Below are positions 54,497 to 62,898 of a stretch of DNA of 64,000 bases, one piece after another. The DNA comes from JBCCMA01 sp045107005 (GTDB taxonomy: Bacteria; Pseudomonadota; Gammaproteobacteria; Steroidobacterales; JBCCMA01): the NCBI GenBank assembly GCA_045107005.1, contig JBGCFP010000026.1, forward strand, positions 50,063 to 114,062, in the 5' to 3' direction. The notes under the pieces are model-generated. The model was given only the letters and a program-made list of their open reading frames with translations, was not told where the DNA came from and did no database searches. A program made the translations under genes and the position numbers. Each line of letters begins with the position of its first letter. Within the stretch, counting starts at the first letter, position 1.

Positions 54497-55195
54497 ATGA
54501 CCTATCGCAGTTTGAACCCCGAGTTCATCAATAAGCAGCTCAGTCGTCTGAGTCTGCGCATCTCGGAGCGCTTCCCGTCCTCGGGCCTGTTGAAAATTTG
54601 CCGCGAGCTCGAAGTGGTGGGCGACAACACGCGTGAACGTGCCGAGTGGTTGGGCCAGCCGATTTATTACCTGCGCGCCGGCAGCTGGACACTGGCGTTA
54701 CTGCTGGCACTGGGCGTGGTCGCCACCGTGTTTTCCCTGCGCATTCCGGGCCAGGAGTTACACTTCTTCGATTTCATCCAGTTGCTCGAAGCGGGCATTA
54801 ACGACGTCGTATTCATTGCCGCGGCGATTTTCTTTTTGATTACTATCGAGGCGCGTATCAAGCGCAAACGAGCGCTGGCGCACGTGCACGAGCTGCGTTC
54901 CATCGTGCACATTATTGATATGCACCAGCTGACCAAAGATCCGGAGCGACTGCTTGATCGCGGCCCGACCACCGAGTCTTCGCCCACCCAGCGCATGAGT
55001 GCGTTCGAACTCAGCCGCTATCTCGACTACTGCAGCGAGATGCTGTCGTTGTCGGGGAAGTTGGCGGCGCTGTACGTGCAGGGGTTTGACGATGCGGTGG
55101 TACTGGCATCGGTTAGCGAGCTTGAATCACTGACCACGGAACTGTCGACGAAGATCTGGCAGAAGATTTTGATTGTGCATTCTTTCGAAGACTAA
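54497..55195 (+). CDS. Unknown membrane protein with two helices and cytoplasmic C-domain
   Basis: 232 residues from the ATG at 54497, preceded by AGAGAG. Two membrane helices (about 60-80 and 97-117) lie between a basic N-terminal region and a helical C-terminal domain with ELRSIVHIIDMHQLTKDPERL and LSRYLDYCSEMLSLSGKLAALY. The C-terminal pattern looks conserved and cytoplasmic. I do not recognise a named family and see no enzyme motif. It stands alone, convergent with the rhodanese gene. Confidence 0.7.
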   Translation: MTYRSLNPEFINKQLSRLSLRISERFPSSGLLKICRELEVVGDNTRERAEWLGQPIYYLRAGSWTLALLLALGVVATVFSLRIPGQELHFFDFIQLLEAGINDVVFIAAAIFFLITIEARIKRKRALAHVHELRSIVHIIDMHQLTKDPERLLDRGPTTESSPTQRMSAFELSRYLDYCSEMLSLSGKLAALYVQGFDDAVVLASVSELESLTTELSTKIWQKILIVHSFED

Positions 55196-55229
55196 AAAGG
55201 GTTAGTCAGGTCTGACAATTTGGTACCCG

Positions 55230-55652
55230 TCATTCGGTCACTTCCGGGCGATCCGCCTTGCGCCACCCGGCCATGCCGCTTTTCAAATGCGCGACGTCCG
55301 AGAACCCGCGCTGTTTCATTTTCTTCAGTGTTCGGCGACTGCGTACCCCACTTTGACAGGTGAGGACATAGGAGGTGTCCGGGTCCAGCGCCGCCAGGCG
55401 TTCGTCAAAATCCGCTGAGTGGAAATCGAGGTTCTGAGCGCCCTGAATATGTCCTTGCGCAAACTCACCCGGTGTACGCACGTCGAGCACTACGACGCTG
55501 GGGTTTTGTGCAATGAGCAACGCGACCTCTTCGACCGAAACATTGCGCAGGTTGGTGGTCGGCGGCGCAGCGTCTGCGTTGGACACGGTGCTTTGATCGC
55601 ATGCGCCGAGAAAAAAGGTGAGAGTCAAAAGGGCGAGCCAGTGTCGATTCAT
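55230..55652 (-). CDS. Rhodanese-domain lipoprotein
   Basis: 140 residues from the ATG read from 55652; another ATG three codons upstream is possible. The lipobox LGAC gives an acylated cysteine after a short signal peptide. The rhodanese domain has LDVRTPGEFAQGHIQGAQNL and the active loop CQSGVRS with catalytic cysteine. Periplasmic rhodaneses move sulfane sulfur or act in redox defence. Its role here is unknown. Confidence 0.88.
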   Translation of the reverse strand: MNRHWLALLTLTFFLGACDQSTVSNADAAPPTTNLRNVSVEEVALLIAQNPSVVVLDVRTPGEFAQGHIQGAQNLDFHSADFDERLAALDPDTSYVLTCQSGVRSRRTLKKMKQRGFSDVAHLKSGMAGWRKADRPEVTE

Positions 55653-55824
55653 TGTCAGCATGGTGTCTTCGGAAGCGTTGTGTAGCCCTTGAGTTTCTGG
55701 GATTCGACGCCGAAGTGCAAAAGTCGCAAAGCTGGTAAAAGGATTCGTTGCTCCTGGTTCTGTCCCAGGGGTGGAATCGAGGCGACGTAGACCGTCGCCT
55801 CGACATGCTGTTCACCCGCTGGCC

Positions 55825-56421
55825 TCAGACCCGAGACCGACGGCCGAAGCCGATCAGTGCACCCAAGCCCGAAAGCATAAACCAAACCGCGGCCGGCACC
55901 GGCACGACACGAACGACGACGCCGTTGAAGTCCGGGTTAAGGATGGTGACGTTGTCCACTTCGCTAACGAACGGACCGGCCGTGCCGGTGGTGCCGCTGG
56001 GACTGAGGTTGTATTTGCCGGGCATGACCGTACCGATTACGGTGAATGAGATCGAGCCGACAAGATCGGGACCAGAGAGGCCGTTAAACGCGGCGAAGCC
56101 ACCGTTGTACAAGCTGTCGCCTACGCGATCCGGATCGCGGCGCAGATCTTCTTCGCCGAGTTCTCCGCTGGTCCACACCACGTCGCCAAAGAGGTTGGCG
56201 TCCCAGATGACATCATAGCCACCGCCGAGCGTCGTCTCGCCGGGGCCTGAGAAATCCATCATCAGGTCAAACGTAATGACGTCGTTGGCGGCCACATTAA
56301 CGACCGATCCGTCCGATCCGCCCGTTGCGCCGCCCGTGTAAATTAAGGACAAGCTAGCCGCATTGGCGCTCGCCATGGTCCCCATCAGCGCCACAGCGCC
56401 GAGAATGGTCTTGAGTTTCAT
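55825..56421 (-). CDS. Cohesin-like secreted protein with VPxPA sorting tail
   Basis: 198 residues. AAGGAGAT stands 9 bases before the ATG. A signal peptide ends near ANAAS; the mature part has a cohesin-like beta sandwich pattern (VNVAANDVITFDLMMDFSG, then GGGYDVIWDANLF and GSISFTVIG). The tail VPVPAAVWFMLSGLGALIGF followed by RRSRV is the VPLPA-type or PEP-CTERM-type sorting signal. It is the third protein of this class in the window and, like the other two, has no exosortase gene nearby. Confidence 0.82.
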   Translation of the reverse strand: MKLKTILGAVALMGTMASANAASLSLIYTGGATGGSDGSVVNVAANDVITFDLMMDFSGPGETTLGGGYDVIWDANLFGDVVWTSGELGEEDLRRDPDRVGDSLYNGGFAAFNGLSGPDLVGSISFTVIGTVMPGKYNLSPSGTTGTAGPFVSEVDNVTILNPDFNGVVVRVVPVPAAVWFMLSGLGALIGFGRRSRV

Positions 56422-56707
56422 GTCTTTCTATCTCCTTGAAATCGTGGTGTCATTTACCCGTGGTATATCGCTTTCGCAACAGGGCAGTTCCCTGACAAGT
56501 TTTTTTGCCTTGTGTTTGTACTGCGACAATCCGACGGGTCTTCCCTCACAGACGGGCAGGCGGGGCAAAGCGGACGGGAGGGTTTGCCCATGGCAACGCA
56601 CCTGCGTTTGAAATCGCTTGCCAACGGGGCGCTGATGTCACTCTCGAAGGCAGCGAGCAGCGGATCGTTGCACGCACCGACGAACCGGTCGTCAACGCCG
56701 CTCTGCC
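56422..56707. other. Spacer between the beta-helix and VPxPA genes
   Basis: 286 bases, leader of the VPxPA gene on the minus strand. An inverted repeat GGGCAAA (56563-56569) with TTTGCCC (56583-56589) could fold into a 7-bp hairpin. A poly-T stretch at 56501-56507 is on the plus strand. No gene is supported. Confidence 0.4.
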
Positions 56708-57712
56708 TTAGTACGAATTGTCGACGCCATAATCAACAATCGGCGTAAACGTCCCCTGGAAGGCGTTGCTCGTCGTGTTGTCGTGCGCGTCCGATGCGAA
56801 ATAGATACCAACACCGTCGTCATAAATCTTGTTGTCGATCAGTGTATTCCTGAGCACTTCGTCGCTGTTGGTCAGACCGAGGCCCAATCGAACGCCAGTT
56901 TGAAATGCCATGACGGAGTTCGCTGCGATAACGTTCTTGTAGCTGCGCTTAGCACCACTGACCAGGCAAGGCGAAGTGGCCTGCGCGAGGATCGACAAAC
57001 CGGTATCGCCTTCGGCTAACGTGTTGCGCTGGATATCCGAGCGGGACGAATTGCTCAGTCGAATGGCGGTCGAGCCAGTCTCCAGAATGCGATTGTTGGC
57101 AATCGTCGTTTTGTCCGACTGAGTGAGCTGGATCCCGTAGTCGATGGTCTTCCAGATCAGATTGTGGGTAATGGTATTGTTATCCGCATGGTCGCCGCAG
57201 ATGTTGATGCCGATCCCCGCCTGATAAAACTCGTTGTCGTCAATCAAATTGTTGCTTGCTGAGGTATGGATCAAGCTGTTGCGCATGGATACGCCAATTT
57301 GCGCGCGGACGAACTGATTTTTCGAAATAGCGGCGTCGTTGCCAGCGTTGTTCACCACGCCAAAGCCCACTTCATAAAACAGCACGTTGTTCACTCGCAG
57401 CGCCGTGGATTGATTCGCGTTAACGCCGGCAAAAAATCCCCGCATGCTGCCGTTGGTAACGGTCACGTTCTTGTAGCCTTGAACCTGGACCCCCGCCAAG
57501 CCGGACGTACCGGAGAGTGTGTAACCGTTGAGATCAATGGTGACGTCGTTGGCGAACACCTCCAGCGCCGCGTAACCCGACGTGCAGTGGAGATCCGACG
57601 TCAATGTGATGCTGGTGGTGACGCTGTCGCCGCAAGCCACCGCATGGGCTGTGCTTACGAAGCCACTGGTGAGCAGCCAGACCAACAGTGCTGTGGATGC
57701 GTATTTGAACAT
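56708..57712 (-). CDS. Secreted NosD-like right-handed beta-helix protein
   Basis: 334 residues. A signal peptide (MFKYASTALLVWLLTSGFV, cleavage near AHAVA) precedes the pattern LEVFANDVTIDLNGYTLSG, VQVQGYKNVTVTNGSMRGF and repeated units such as NTITHNLIWKTIDYGIQLT and TTIANNRILETGSTAIRLS. These are PbH1/NosD repeats. The segment CGDSVTTSITLTSDLHCTSG may hold a disulfide. It is distinct from the beta-helix protein encoded at 728. Surface polysaccharide binding or cleavage is possible; no catalytic site is clear. Confidence 0.82.
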   Translation of the reverse strand: MFKYASTALLVWLLTSGFVSTAHAVACGDSVTTSITLTSDLHCTSGYAALEVFANDVTIDLNGYTLSGTSGLAGVQVQGYKNVTVTNGSMRGFFAGVNANQSTALRVNNVLFYEVGFGVVNNAGNDAAISKNQFVRAQIGVSMRNSLIHTSASNNLIDDNEFYQAGIGINICGDHADNNTITHNLIWKTIDYGIQLTQSDKTTIANNRILETGSTAIRLSNSSRSDIQRNTLAEGDTGLSILAQATSPCLVSGAKRSYKNVIAANSVMAFQTGVRLGLGLTNSDEVLRNTLIDNKIYDDGVGIYFASDAHDNTTSNAFQGTFTPIVDYGVDNSY

Positions 57713-58281
57713 TGGTGTAATCCTTATTTCGGTCGGAAAATCAGGGTGTAGCGGATCCTGAGCGTTCTTAAGCTGCGCTGTGGCCGAGCAAACGCGCGGT
57801 CATTCCTCGCGCGCGGTGCACGCGAGTTGCAGGCGGCTTAACTCTAAAGGCGACAGCCGGACAGAAATGACCGCATCGGTTTGGGGTTATCTGACCAGTA
57901 GGGACTAGTGGGGCGCCAGGACTCGTGGGGCCAGACCACTCGATTCGCCAGGGAGATAGCGACTTGTGGCTAGTGGGGGCTAGTGGGCTTGGCTAGGGCT
58001 AGTGGGGTCAGACCACTCGATTCACTAAGGAGATAGCTACTTGATGTCCTAGAATCCGTTTACGGGCGCTTAGATCTCGTTTTGGCCGGCGAAAACGAGA
58101 TCTAAGCAACGGTCTTTACCGTCAGTGAGCTGACTTCGCTGGCAGCATCATCCGAACTGCGGTTGTTGGGTTTAGAGTCGGATTTTGATGGCAAAATCAG
58201 CTTTTAAACCGCCACAAACGAAAGCTAAGCGATGCGAGACTGCTACGCTAGCTTCTGCGTTGGTCTGACCCTAAAGTACTC
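57713..58281. repeat. Gene-free repeat-rich region
   Basis: About 570 bases with no supported gene. It contains a 42-base imperfect direct repeat (57925-57966 and 58002-58043; core CAGACCACTCGATTC), several copies of GCTAGTGGG-like words between them, a 16-bp perfect hairpin, an 11-bp inverted pair GGGTCAGACCA (58005-58015) and TGGTCTGACCC (58261-58271), and a tandem 11-mer CCTAAAGTACT (58270-58280 and 58281-58291). The GGTCAGACC words at both sides look like ends of a small non-autonomous or decayed element. Confidence 0.6.
58068..58107. repeat. Perfect 16-bp inverted repeat (large hairpin)
   Basis: GCTTAGATCTCGTTTT (58068-58083) is an exact reverse complement of 58092-58107, with an 8-base GC-rich loop (GGCCGGCG). 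There is no T-run in either direction beyond the stem. It may be the core of a REP- or MITE-like element. Confidence 0.85.
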
Positions 58282-58365
58282 CTAAAGTACTCCATCCTTG
58301 CCGGTGATCGACTGGCCCGATTGCAGCGCCTTAAGGGCTGCCTCAAAATCGAATTTCTCTGTCAT
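58282..58365 (-). pseudogene. Truncated IS256-family transposase (first 27 codons)
   Basis: Read on the minus strand: AGAGGA, ATG, then 27 codons with EKFDFEAALKALQSG and TGKDGVL, ending in TAG. This is the N-terminus typical of IS256-family transposases, which then continue with TPLIKQLTEAALE; here the frame stops at the point where the tandem 11-mer begins. The remaining 370 or so residues are gone. A TIR-like sequence lies just upstream. Confidence 0.7.
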
Positions 58366-58393
58366 GGTTCAATCCTCTATCGCATAGATTAAT

Positions 58394-58421
58394 GGATTGA
58401 CACAGAATTTCTAACAGTCCC
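58394..58421 (-). mobile_element. IS256-like terminal inverted repeat remnant
   Basis: Read on the minus strand it begins GGGACTGTTAGAAATTCTGT and ends GTCAATCC, resembling the ends of IS256-group elements, and lies 29 bases before the relic transposase start. No matching opposite end was found in the spacer. The outer edge is 21 bases from the end of the halogenase gene. Confidence 0.6.
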
Positions 58422-58442
58422 GTGGCGTGCGCCATCACGGCG

Positions 58443-60035
58443 CTAGGCCAAATCCTGTCGCAGATTGCCAAGGATTTCGCGCTCTCTGGAACCCACCGAA
58501 CCATCCGTGCCGTTAACCAACAGGTCCTCAACCAACCGAGCCACATCCTGCAGCAACGCAATGTTGGTAATAAGCCGCACACGCAGCGCCTCACCCCTTA
58601 ACGAATCCCGCAGTTCTCCATTCAGCCGCGACACAACAGGAATCGCCGCCTGATCCACAAACCGCCCATCGTGTGGCAACACCAGCGCCTTCGCCGCCCG
58701 CGCCCGAAACAGACTTTGCATATGTCGCCCCGTCTTCTGCACGGTTAGCAACTCACTTTCGGCATCGCGCATAAACTCAAGATCGGTCAATGCGTCGTTG
58801 GTGTACAGCAACGCCAGCACACCCCAGTAGTAGGCAAAGTCCCACACGGTCTTCAAAGACATCAAATGCCGATCACCAAACCCGCCGTACTGCCCAACCA
58901 CTAAATCAAGCGTATTGCGGCAAAACGAAAAATACAGCTGTTGGTAAATCGCATTTCGCGCACGAATGTCTTCACCGCGTCGCTCGCGCACGATCAGATC
59001 AGACAGCAAACAGTTCCCAATTGCGATGAAGTCAGTACCGGGCGAATAGTAAGGATCGAGGAAAACCCCAGCTTCGCCAGTCAGCCCCCAACGTTGCGCC
59101 GAGAACACCTGCTCGCAGTCGTGCGAGTAGCGGCGCATAAAGTGAAAGTCCATGGGCTTGGCACCCGCCAGCGCTTCGGCGCAACGCGGTTGGTGTTTGC
59201 CGAGCCAGTGCATCGTCGCGTCGTGATTACGCAGCGCTTTCCAATCGTGATGCTCGGGGCTCGCCACAATGCCAATGCTGGTTGCGCCCGACGCGAGCGG
59301 AATAATCCAGATCCAGTAGCCCTGCCCCATTAAATGGTTGGTGCTAAAACGACGCTTGCGATGCCCGCAGCGCTCCTGCCACTCGGCATCGCTCGACCAG
59401 TCGTCAACGTCGATGGTCTCTTCGACGCGAAACCACACCGCGTAGCAGTCGTGGTTATTGTCGCGCGCCAGCGAACGCGATTTCTTGATCGGGCTTTTGC
59501 GACTGGCTGCGTCGACCAGCCAGTGGCTGCGAATTTTGCCGCGGCCCTCGTCCGACAAGTAGTTCAAGTGATGCGCGGCATCCGCGACGTCAACACCATT
59601 AACCACGGTGTGATCGCGAAACTCAACGCCAAGCTCGGCGGCGGCTTTAGCCAGGTGGTTCTCAAACTGACCGCGATCAATCTGGAAACTGTGCACGGGC
59701 AACACGTGGCTGGCGCCAAACTCGTCGGCTTTGGACAGATCGCCATCCGGACTGCCAAAGAAAAACCGAAGCCCGAATTTCGACAGCTGTTGCGTCTCAA
59801 GATAGGGTCGCTGTCCCAGACGATCAGCCAGATAGTGCGCGCCAATTTCCACGGTGGACTCGCCCACTTTGTGCGCCGAAATGGGCACAGGATGCCGACG
59901 GCGTTCGAGCACGACGACATCAAAATCCGGATCGAGCTGCTTGAGCTGAATGGCCATGGTCAAGCCAGCCAGTCCGCCGCCGATGATGGCGACGTCGGTT
60001 TGCTGCGTGGGCAGTGCGAGGGCTTGCGCGGTCAT
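58443..60035 (-). CDS. Flavin-dependent halogenase-like protein 2 (tryptophan halogenase family)
   Basis: 530 residues from the ATG read from 60035, which overlaps the ketosynthase-like gene stop (ATGA). FAD motif GGGLAGL is followed by SAHKVGESTVEIG, where the lysine lies just before VGES as in flavin halogenases. GYWIWIIPL matches WxWxIP; GLTGEAGVFLDPYYSPGTDF is the second FAD motif. The protein is about 90 residues longer than the halogenase encoded at 45332. The two may act on different positions or one may be a dehydrogenase-like relative. It ends the KS operon. Confidence 0.85.
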   Translation of the reverse strand: MTAQALALPTQQTDVAIIGGGLAGLTMAIQLKQLDPDFDVVVLERRRHPVPISAHKVGESTVEIGAHYLADRLGQRPYLETQQLSKFGLRFFFGSPDGDLSKADEFGASHVLPVHSFQIDRGQFENHLAKAAAELGVEFRDHTVVNGVDVADAAHHLNYLSDEGRGKIRSHWLVDAASRKSPIKKSRSLARDNNHDCYAVWFRVEETIDVDDWSSDAEWQERCGHRKRRFSTNHLMGQGYWIWIIPLASGATSIGIVASPEHHDWKALRNHDATMHWLGKHQPRCAEALAGAKPMDFHFMRRYSHDCEQVFSAQRWGLTGEAGVFLDPYYSPGTDFIAIGNCLLSDLIVRERRGEDIRARNAIYQQLYFSFCRNTLDLVVGQYGGFGDRHLMSLKTVWDFAYYWGVLALLYTNDALTDLEFMRDAESELLTVQKTGRHMQSLFRARAAKALVLPHDGRFVDQAAIPVVSRLNGELRDSLRGEALRVRLITNIALLQDVARLVEDLLVNGTDGSVGSREREILGNLRQDLA

Positions 60036-60817
60036 GCGGCGCGCCGGGTGGAGACGAGCAAGGAGCAATCCGGACCCAGTGGCAGCGCGACGTCTGCAGT
60101 CGGGTCGTCGTCCAACGTCTGCAGCAGCGCAAGCAAGCGCGCGGCCGGGTTGGAATCGTACAGCCCCTGAAGTCGGCTACCGGCGAGTGCCGGCCAGTCG
60201 CCGTTGCCCGGCTGAACACTCATCTCTAACTTGTGCGTACCGGCATCGGGGGTGAGCACCAGCGCGGCACCAAACGGCGCGTCGATGTGATTCATGGCGT
60301 CAATGGGCGATGGCCCGGGCACGTCGAACGCGACCAGCAATACCGGTCGTTTCTCGAACGCGCATTGCGCAGCGGCTTCGAGCAAACCGGACGTGGCCGT
60401 TAGCCGAAAACCCGAAATGGAGTTGGCCGGCTCGTGGCATTTGGTGCTGATCGACCAGTAGCCCGCCGCGGCGTTGTGCACGGAGTTGTGAAACCGCGTG
60501 GGCGACAGCATCTTGTCGTCGGTGGCAAGGGTTCGACACATATAGTCGGTTATCGTCATGTCGCCCATTCCGGATGCAAACACCGAGGCCACGTCTTTGG
60601 CGTCCACGCCTGCGGCGTCGCAGGCTTGCGCGGCCACATCCACTGCTACCCGAACCAGCAGCGGCGCACGACGGCGTTCGCGCGGCGGAATCACCGCGGG
60701 TTTGGGCGACGTCATTTCAACGTCGGACACCTCATTGCTGCAAAGCTGCTCGCGCAACTCTGCCCAATCATCAAAGCCCGGGCCGAGCGCGCCAACGCCC
60801 GCCAGACTCACTCTCAT
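60032..60817 (-). CDS. Ketosynthase-like chain-length factor
   Basis: 261 residues of the short beta-ketoacyl synthase-like family (PF13723 type). FHNSVHNAAAGYWSI is its signature. The active-site cysteine region of normal ketosynthases is absent (ISGFRLTATSGLLEAAAQCA), so it is likely a non-catalytic partner of the following ketosynthase, together fixing polyene length. It is coupled at both ends by 4-base overlaps. Confidence 0.88.
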   Translation of the reverse strand: MRVSLAGVGALGPGFDDWAELREQLCSNEVSDVEMTSPKPAVIPPRERRRAPLLVRVAVDVAAQACDAAGVDAKDVASVFASGMGDMTITDYMCRTLATDDKMLSPTRFHNSVHNAAAGYWSISTKCHEPANSISGFRLTATSGLLEAAAQCAFEKRPVLLVAFDVPGPSPIDAMNHIDAPFGAALVLTPDAGTHKLEMSVQPGNGDWPALAGSRLQGLYDSNPAARLLALLQTLDDDPTADVALPLGPDCSLLVSTRRAA

Positions 60818-62001
60818 GCAGCCCCCGCGCTGAACACCAGTGAGCAGTTGCTGCCGCCAAAGCCGAAGGAATTAGTCATGACATGGTTAAGCGGCCGATC
60901 GACCGAATCGCGTTGAATGGAAAAAGGGAATTCGGGATCGGGCTCGTTCAGATTCAGCGTACCGGGCACTTTCTGATCGCGCAGGGCCAGCAGCGCGATC
61001 ACCGATTCCACGATGCCCGCCGCCCCCAGCGCGTGGCCGGTCCAGCCTTTGGTCGATGACGCGAGCGTCTTCTCGTCAAACACCCGCGCCAGGACGTGCG
61101 CTTCCACATCATCGTTCGCTTGCGATGCGGTGCCGTGCAGATTGATGTAGCCGATTTGAGCCGCCTCCAGTCCGGCCACATCGATGGCGCCGCGCATGGC
61201 GAGCTCGGCCCCGTAGCCCTCTGGATGCGGGTGCGACATGTGCCAGGCATCGCCGCTTTCGCCGTAGCCGCTCAAAAAGGCGCCGCTGGTTGGCGTGTGG
61301 CCTTCTTGTAAAAGCAGTGCGAATCCCGCCGCTTCACTCAAATTAATGCCGTCGCGCCCTTTGTCGAACGGACGACATGGCGACGGCGACAGCAGCTCCA
61401 GCGAGTTGAACCCGTGCAACACACTTAAACATAACGAGTCGACGCCACCAACGACGACGGCATCCACCAGATCCAGCGCCAGCCAGCGCGCTGCGCTGGC
61501 AAACACGCGTGCTGACGATGCACACGCGGTCGACACGGTAATTTGCGGTCCGCCCAGATCGCACAGGTGCGCGACGTAAGCCGACGGCGAGTGCGGATTG
61601 TGCACCTCGGGTTGGTGGAATGCGTCGGGCATGCGGGCATCGTCGATCAAATCGCGATAACCCTCTTCGGTGCGCCCGATGCTCGACGTGCTGGTGCCGA
61701 TCACGATGCCAACCCGGTGCCGCCCGTAGCGGTCACGCGCCTGCGCGACGACGTCGAAAAAACCGTCCTGCATCAGACCAATGGCGGTCAGTGCATTGTT
61801 GCGGCTGTGCCAGCGCTCGTGGCCGTCGGGCCAAACATAGCCGTCAGCTTGCGCCACACGGCCGATGCACGTGTCGAGGCCGGAATGCGGAAAGTCGTTT
61901 TTGGTCAGGCCGCTGCGCGATTGCCACAGTGCGTCGGCGGTGGCATCAAGCCCCGCCCCCAGCGCGCTCGTCAGCGTGTAGGCCTCAATGGGTATTCTCA
62001 T
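60814..62001 (-). CDS. Beta-ketoacyl-ACP synthase, FabF-like
   Basis: 395 residues. Cys-His-His triad is visible: C160 in VSTACASSARVF, the histidine of NLHGTASQANDD and that of GWTGHALGAAGI. The gene starts a three-gene minus-strand operon (KS, chain-length factor, halogenase 2) and is divergent from the acyltransferase gene, with 53 bases between. It performs the decarboxylative condensations that extend the aryl starter. Confidence 0.93.
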   Translation of the reverse strand: MRIPIEAYTLTSALGAGLDATADALWQSRSGLTKNDFPHSGLDTCIGRVAQADGYVWPDGHERWHSRNNALTAIGLMQDGFFDVVAQARDRYGRHRVGIVIGTSTSSIGRTEEGYRDLIDDARMPDAFHQPEVHNPHSPSAYVAHLCDLGGPQITVSTACASSARVFASAARWLALDLVDAVVVGGVDSLCLSVLHGFNSLELLSPSPCRPFDKGRDGINLSEAAGFALLLQEGHTPTSGAFLSGYGESGDAWHMSHPHPEGYGAELAMRGAIDVAGLEAAQIGYINLHGTASQANDDVEAHVLARVFDEKTLASSTKGWTGHALGAAGIVESVIALLALRDQKVPGTLNLNEPDPEFPFSIQRDSVDRPLNHVMTNSFGFGGSNCSLVFSAGAA

Positions 62002-62054
62002 GCGCGAAGATTATACGTAGCGTGGCGTTCCCTGTCGCTTTACACTCACCCGCC

Positions 62055-62882
62055 ATGAGCAGCGACCCAACCGAATTCGAAGCGTCGCACGGGTCGCGAC
62101 GGTGGTGGGCTCCGGTCGCGCGCGCGTGGCGCCTGTTGGCGACGGCGTTCAGTTTTGCGGTGTTTGGCCTGGCTGGACTGATTCTGAGCGTGTTTGTGCT
62201 GCCGTTCGTCTGGCTGCTCGTCCACCCTGCGAGTCGGCGCGCCGCGGTGGGCCGCCGAATCGTTGGCTGGGCCTTCTATTTCTTTGTGCAGCTGATGCGT
62301 TTCACCGGCTGCCTGCGTTATCGCATTCGTGGCCTGGAGCACCGGGCCGACACCCGGCGCACGCTCATCGTCGCCAACCACCCGTCGCTGATCGATGTTG
62401 TGTTCCTGCTTGCGCTGTTCCGCCACTCCGATTGTGTGGTCAAAGCCTCGCACTGGAAAAACCCGTGCATGATGATGGTACTGCGTACCGCGGGCTTCAT
62501 CCCGAACTCAGACCCTGGCGAGCTGATGGCTGAGTGCATCGCGCGGCTCAAAACCGGGGCCACCATCGTGCTGTTTCCCGAGGGCACTCGGACCGAGCCC
62601 GGCGAGCCGCCGGTGGTATCGCGCGGCGCCGCCACGATAGCGGTGCGGGCGCAGGCCAGATGTTTGCCCGTGCGTCTGCGCTGTACACCCACCACTTTGA
62701 CCAAGTCCGAACGCTGGTACGACATTCCGCCGGGTCGCGTTATGTTCGAAGTGGACGTACTCGCGCCCATCGACAGCGCCGAATTTCTGACCCGCTGCGA
62801 CTCCGAGCGCCAGGCCGCGATCGCCATGCACAAGCGCCTGTTCAAAACCCTGTTTACACCGCTGGCAAAGCCCGATAGATAG
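62055..62882 (+). CDS. PlsC-like acyltransferase of the pigment locus
   Basis: 275 residues from the ATG at 62055; a longer frame running upstream overlaps the ketosynthase gene and is rejected. A long membrane segment (about 28-58) precedes HX4D in NHPSLID and FPEGTRTEPGEPP. This group is found in aryl-polyene clusters and is thought to help build the lipid anchor. It begins the plus-strand operon with the carrier protein and COG4648 genes. Confidence 0.88.
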   Translation: MSSDPTEFEASHGSRRWWAPVARAWRLLATAFSFAVFGLAGLILSVFVLPFVWLLVHPASRRAAVGRRIVGWAFYFFVQLMRFTGCLRYRIRGLEHRADTRRTLIVANHPSLIDVVFLLALFRHSDCVVKASHWKNPCMMMVLRTAGFIPNSDPGELMAECIARLKTGATIVLFPEGTRTEPGEPPVVSRGAATIAVRAQARCLPVRLRCTPTTLTKSERWYDIPPGRVMFEVDVLAPIDSAEFLTRCDSERQAAIAMHKRLFKTLFTPLAKPDR

Positions 62883-62898
62883 GTTAAACTAGCGCCGC

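Noticed and set aside
56560..56595. Resemblance to a cyclic-di-GMP (GEMM) riboswitch because of GGGCAAACC on the minus strand
   Set aside because: The paired GGGACGCAAAGCC segment and tetraloop receptor are missing on that strand; it is only a simple inverted repeat.
56512..56748. Plus-strand ORF in the spacer before the beta-helix gene
   Set aside because: Overlaps the 3' end of the beta-helix gene, low-complexity Ser-rich translation, no start signal.
57925..58043. Direct repeats as a CRISPR array
   Set aside because: Only two imperfect 42-base copies with a repetitive, not unique, spacer; no cas genes nearby.
61620..62054. Extended start for the pigment-locus PlsC-like protein
   Set aside because: The extension lies over the ketosynthase gene and is an antisense shadow; the ATG at 62055 gives a normal protein with an N-terminal membrane segment.
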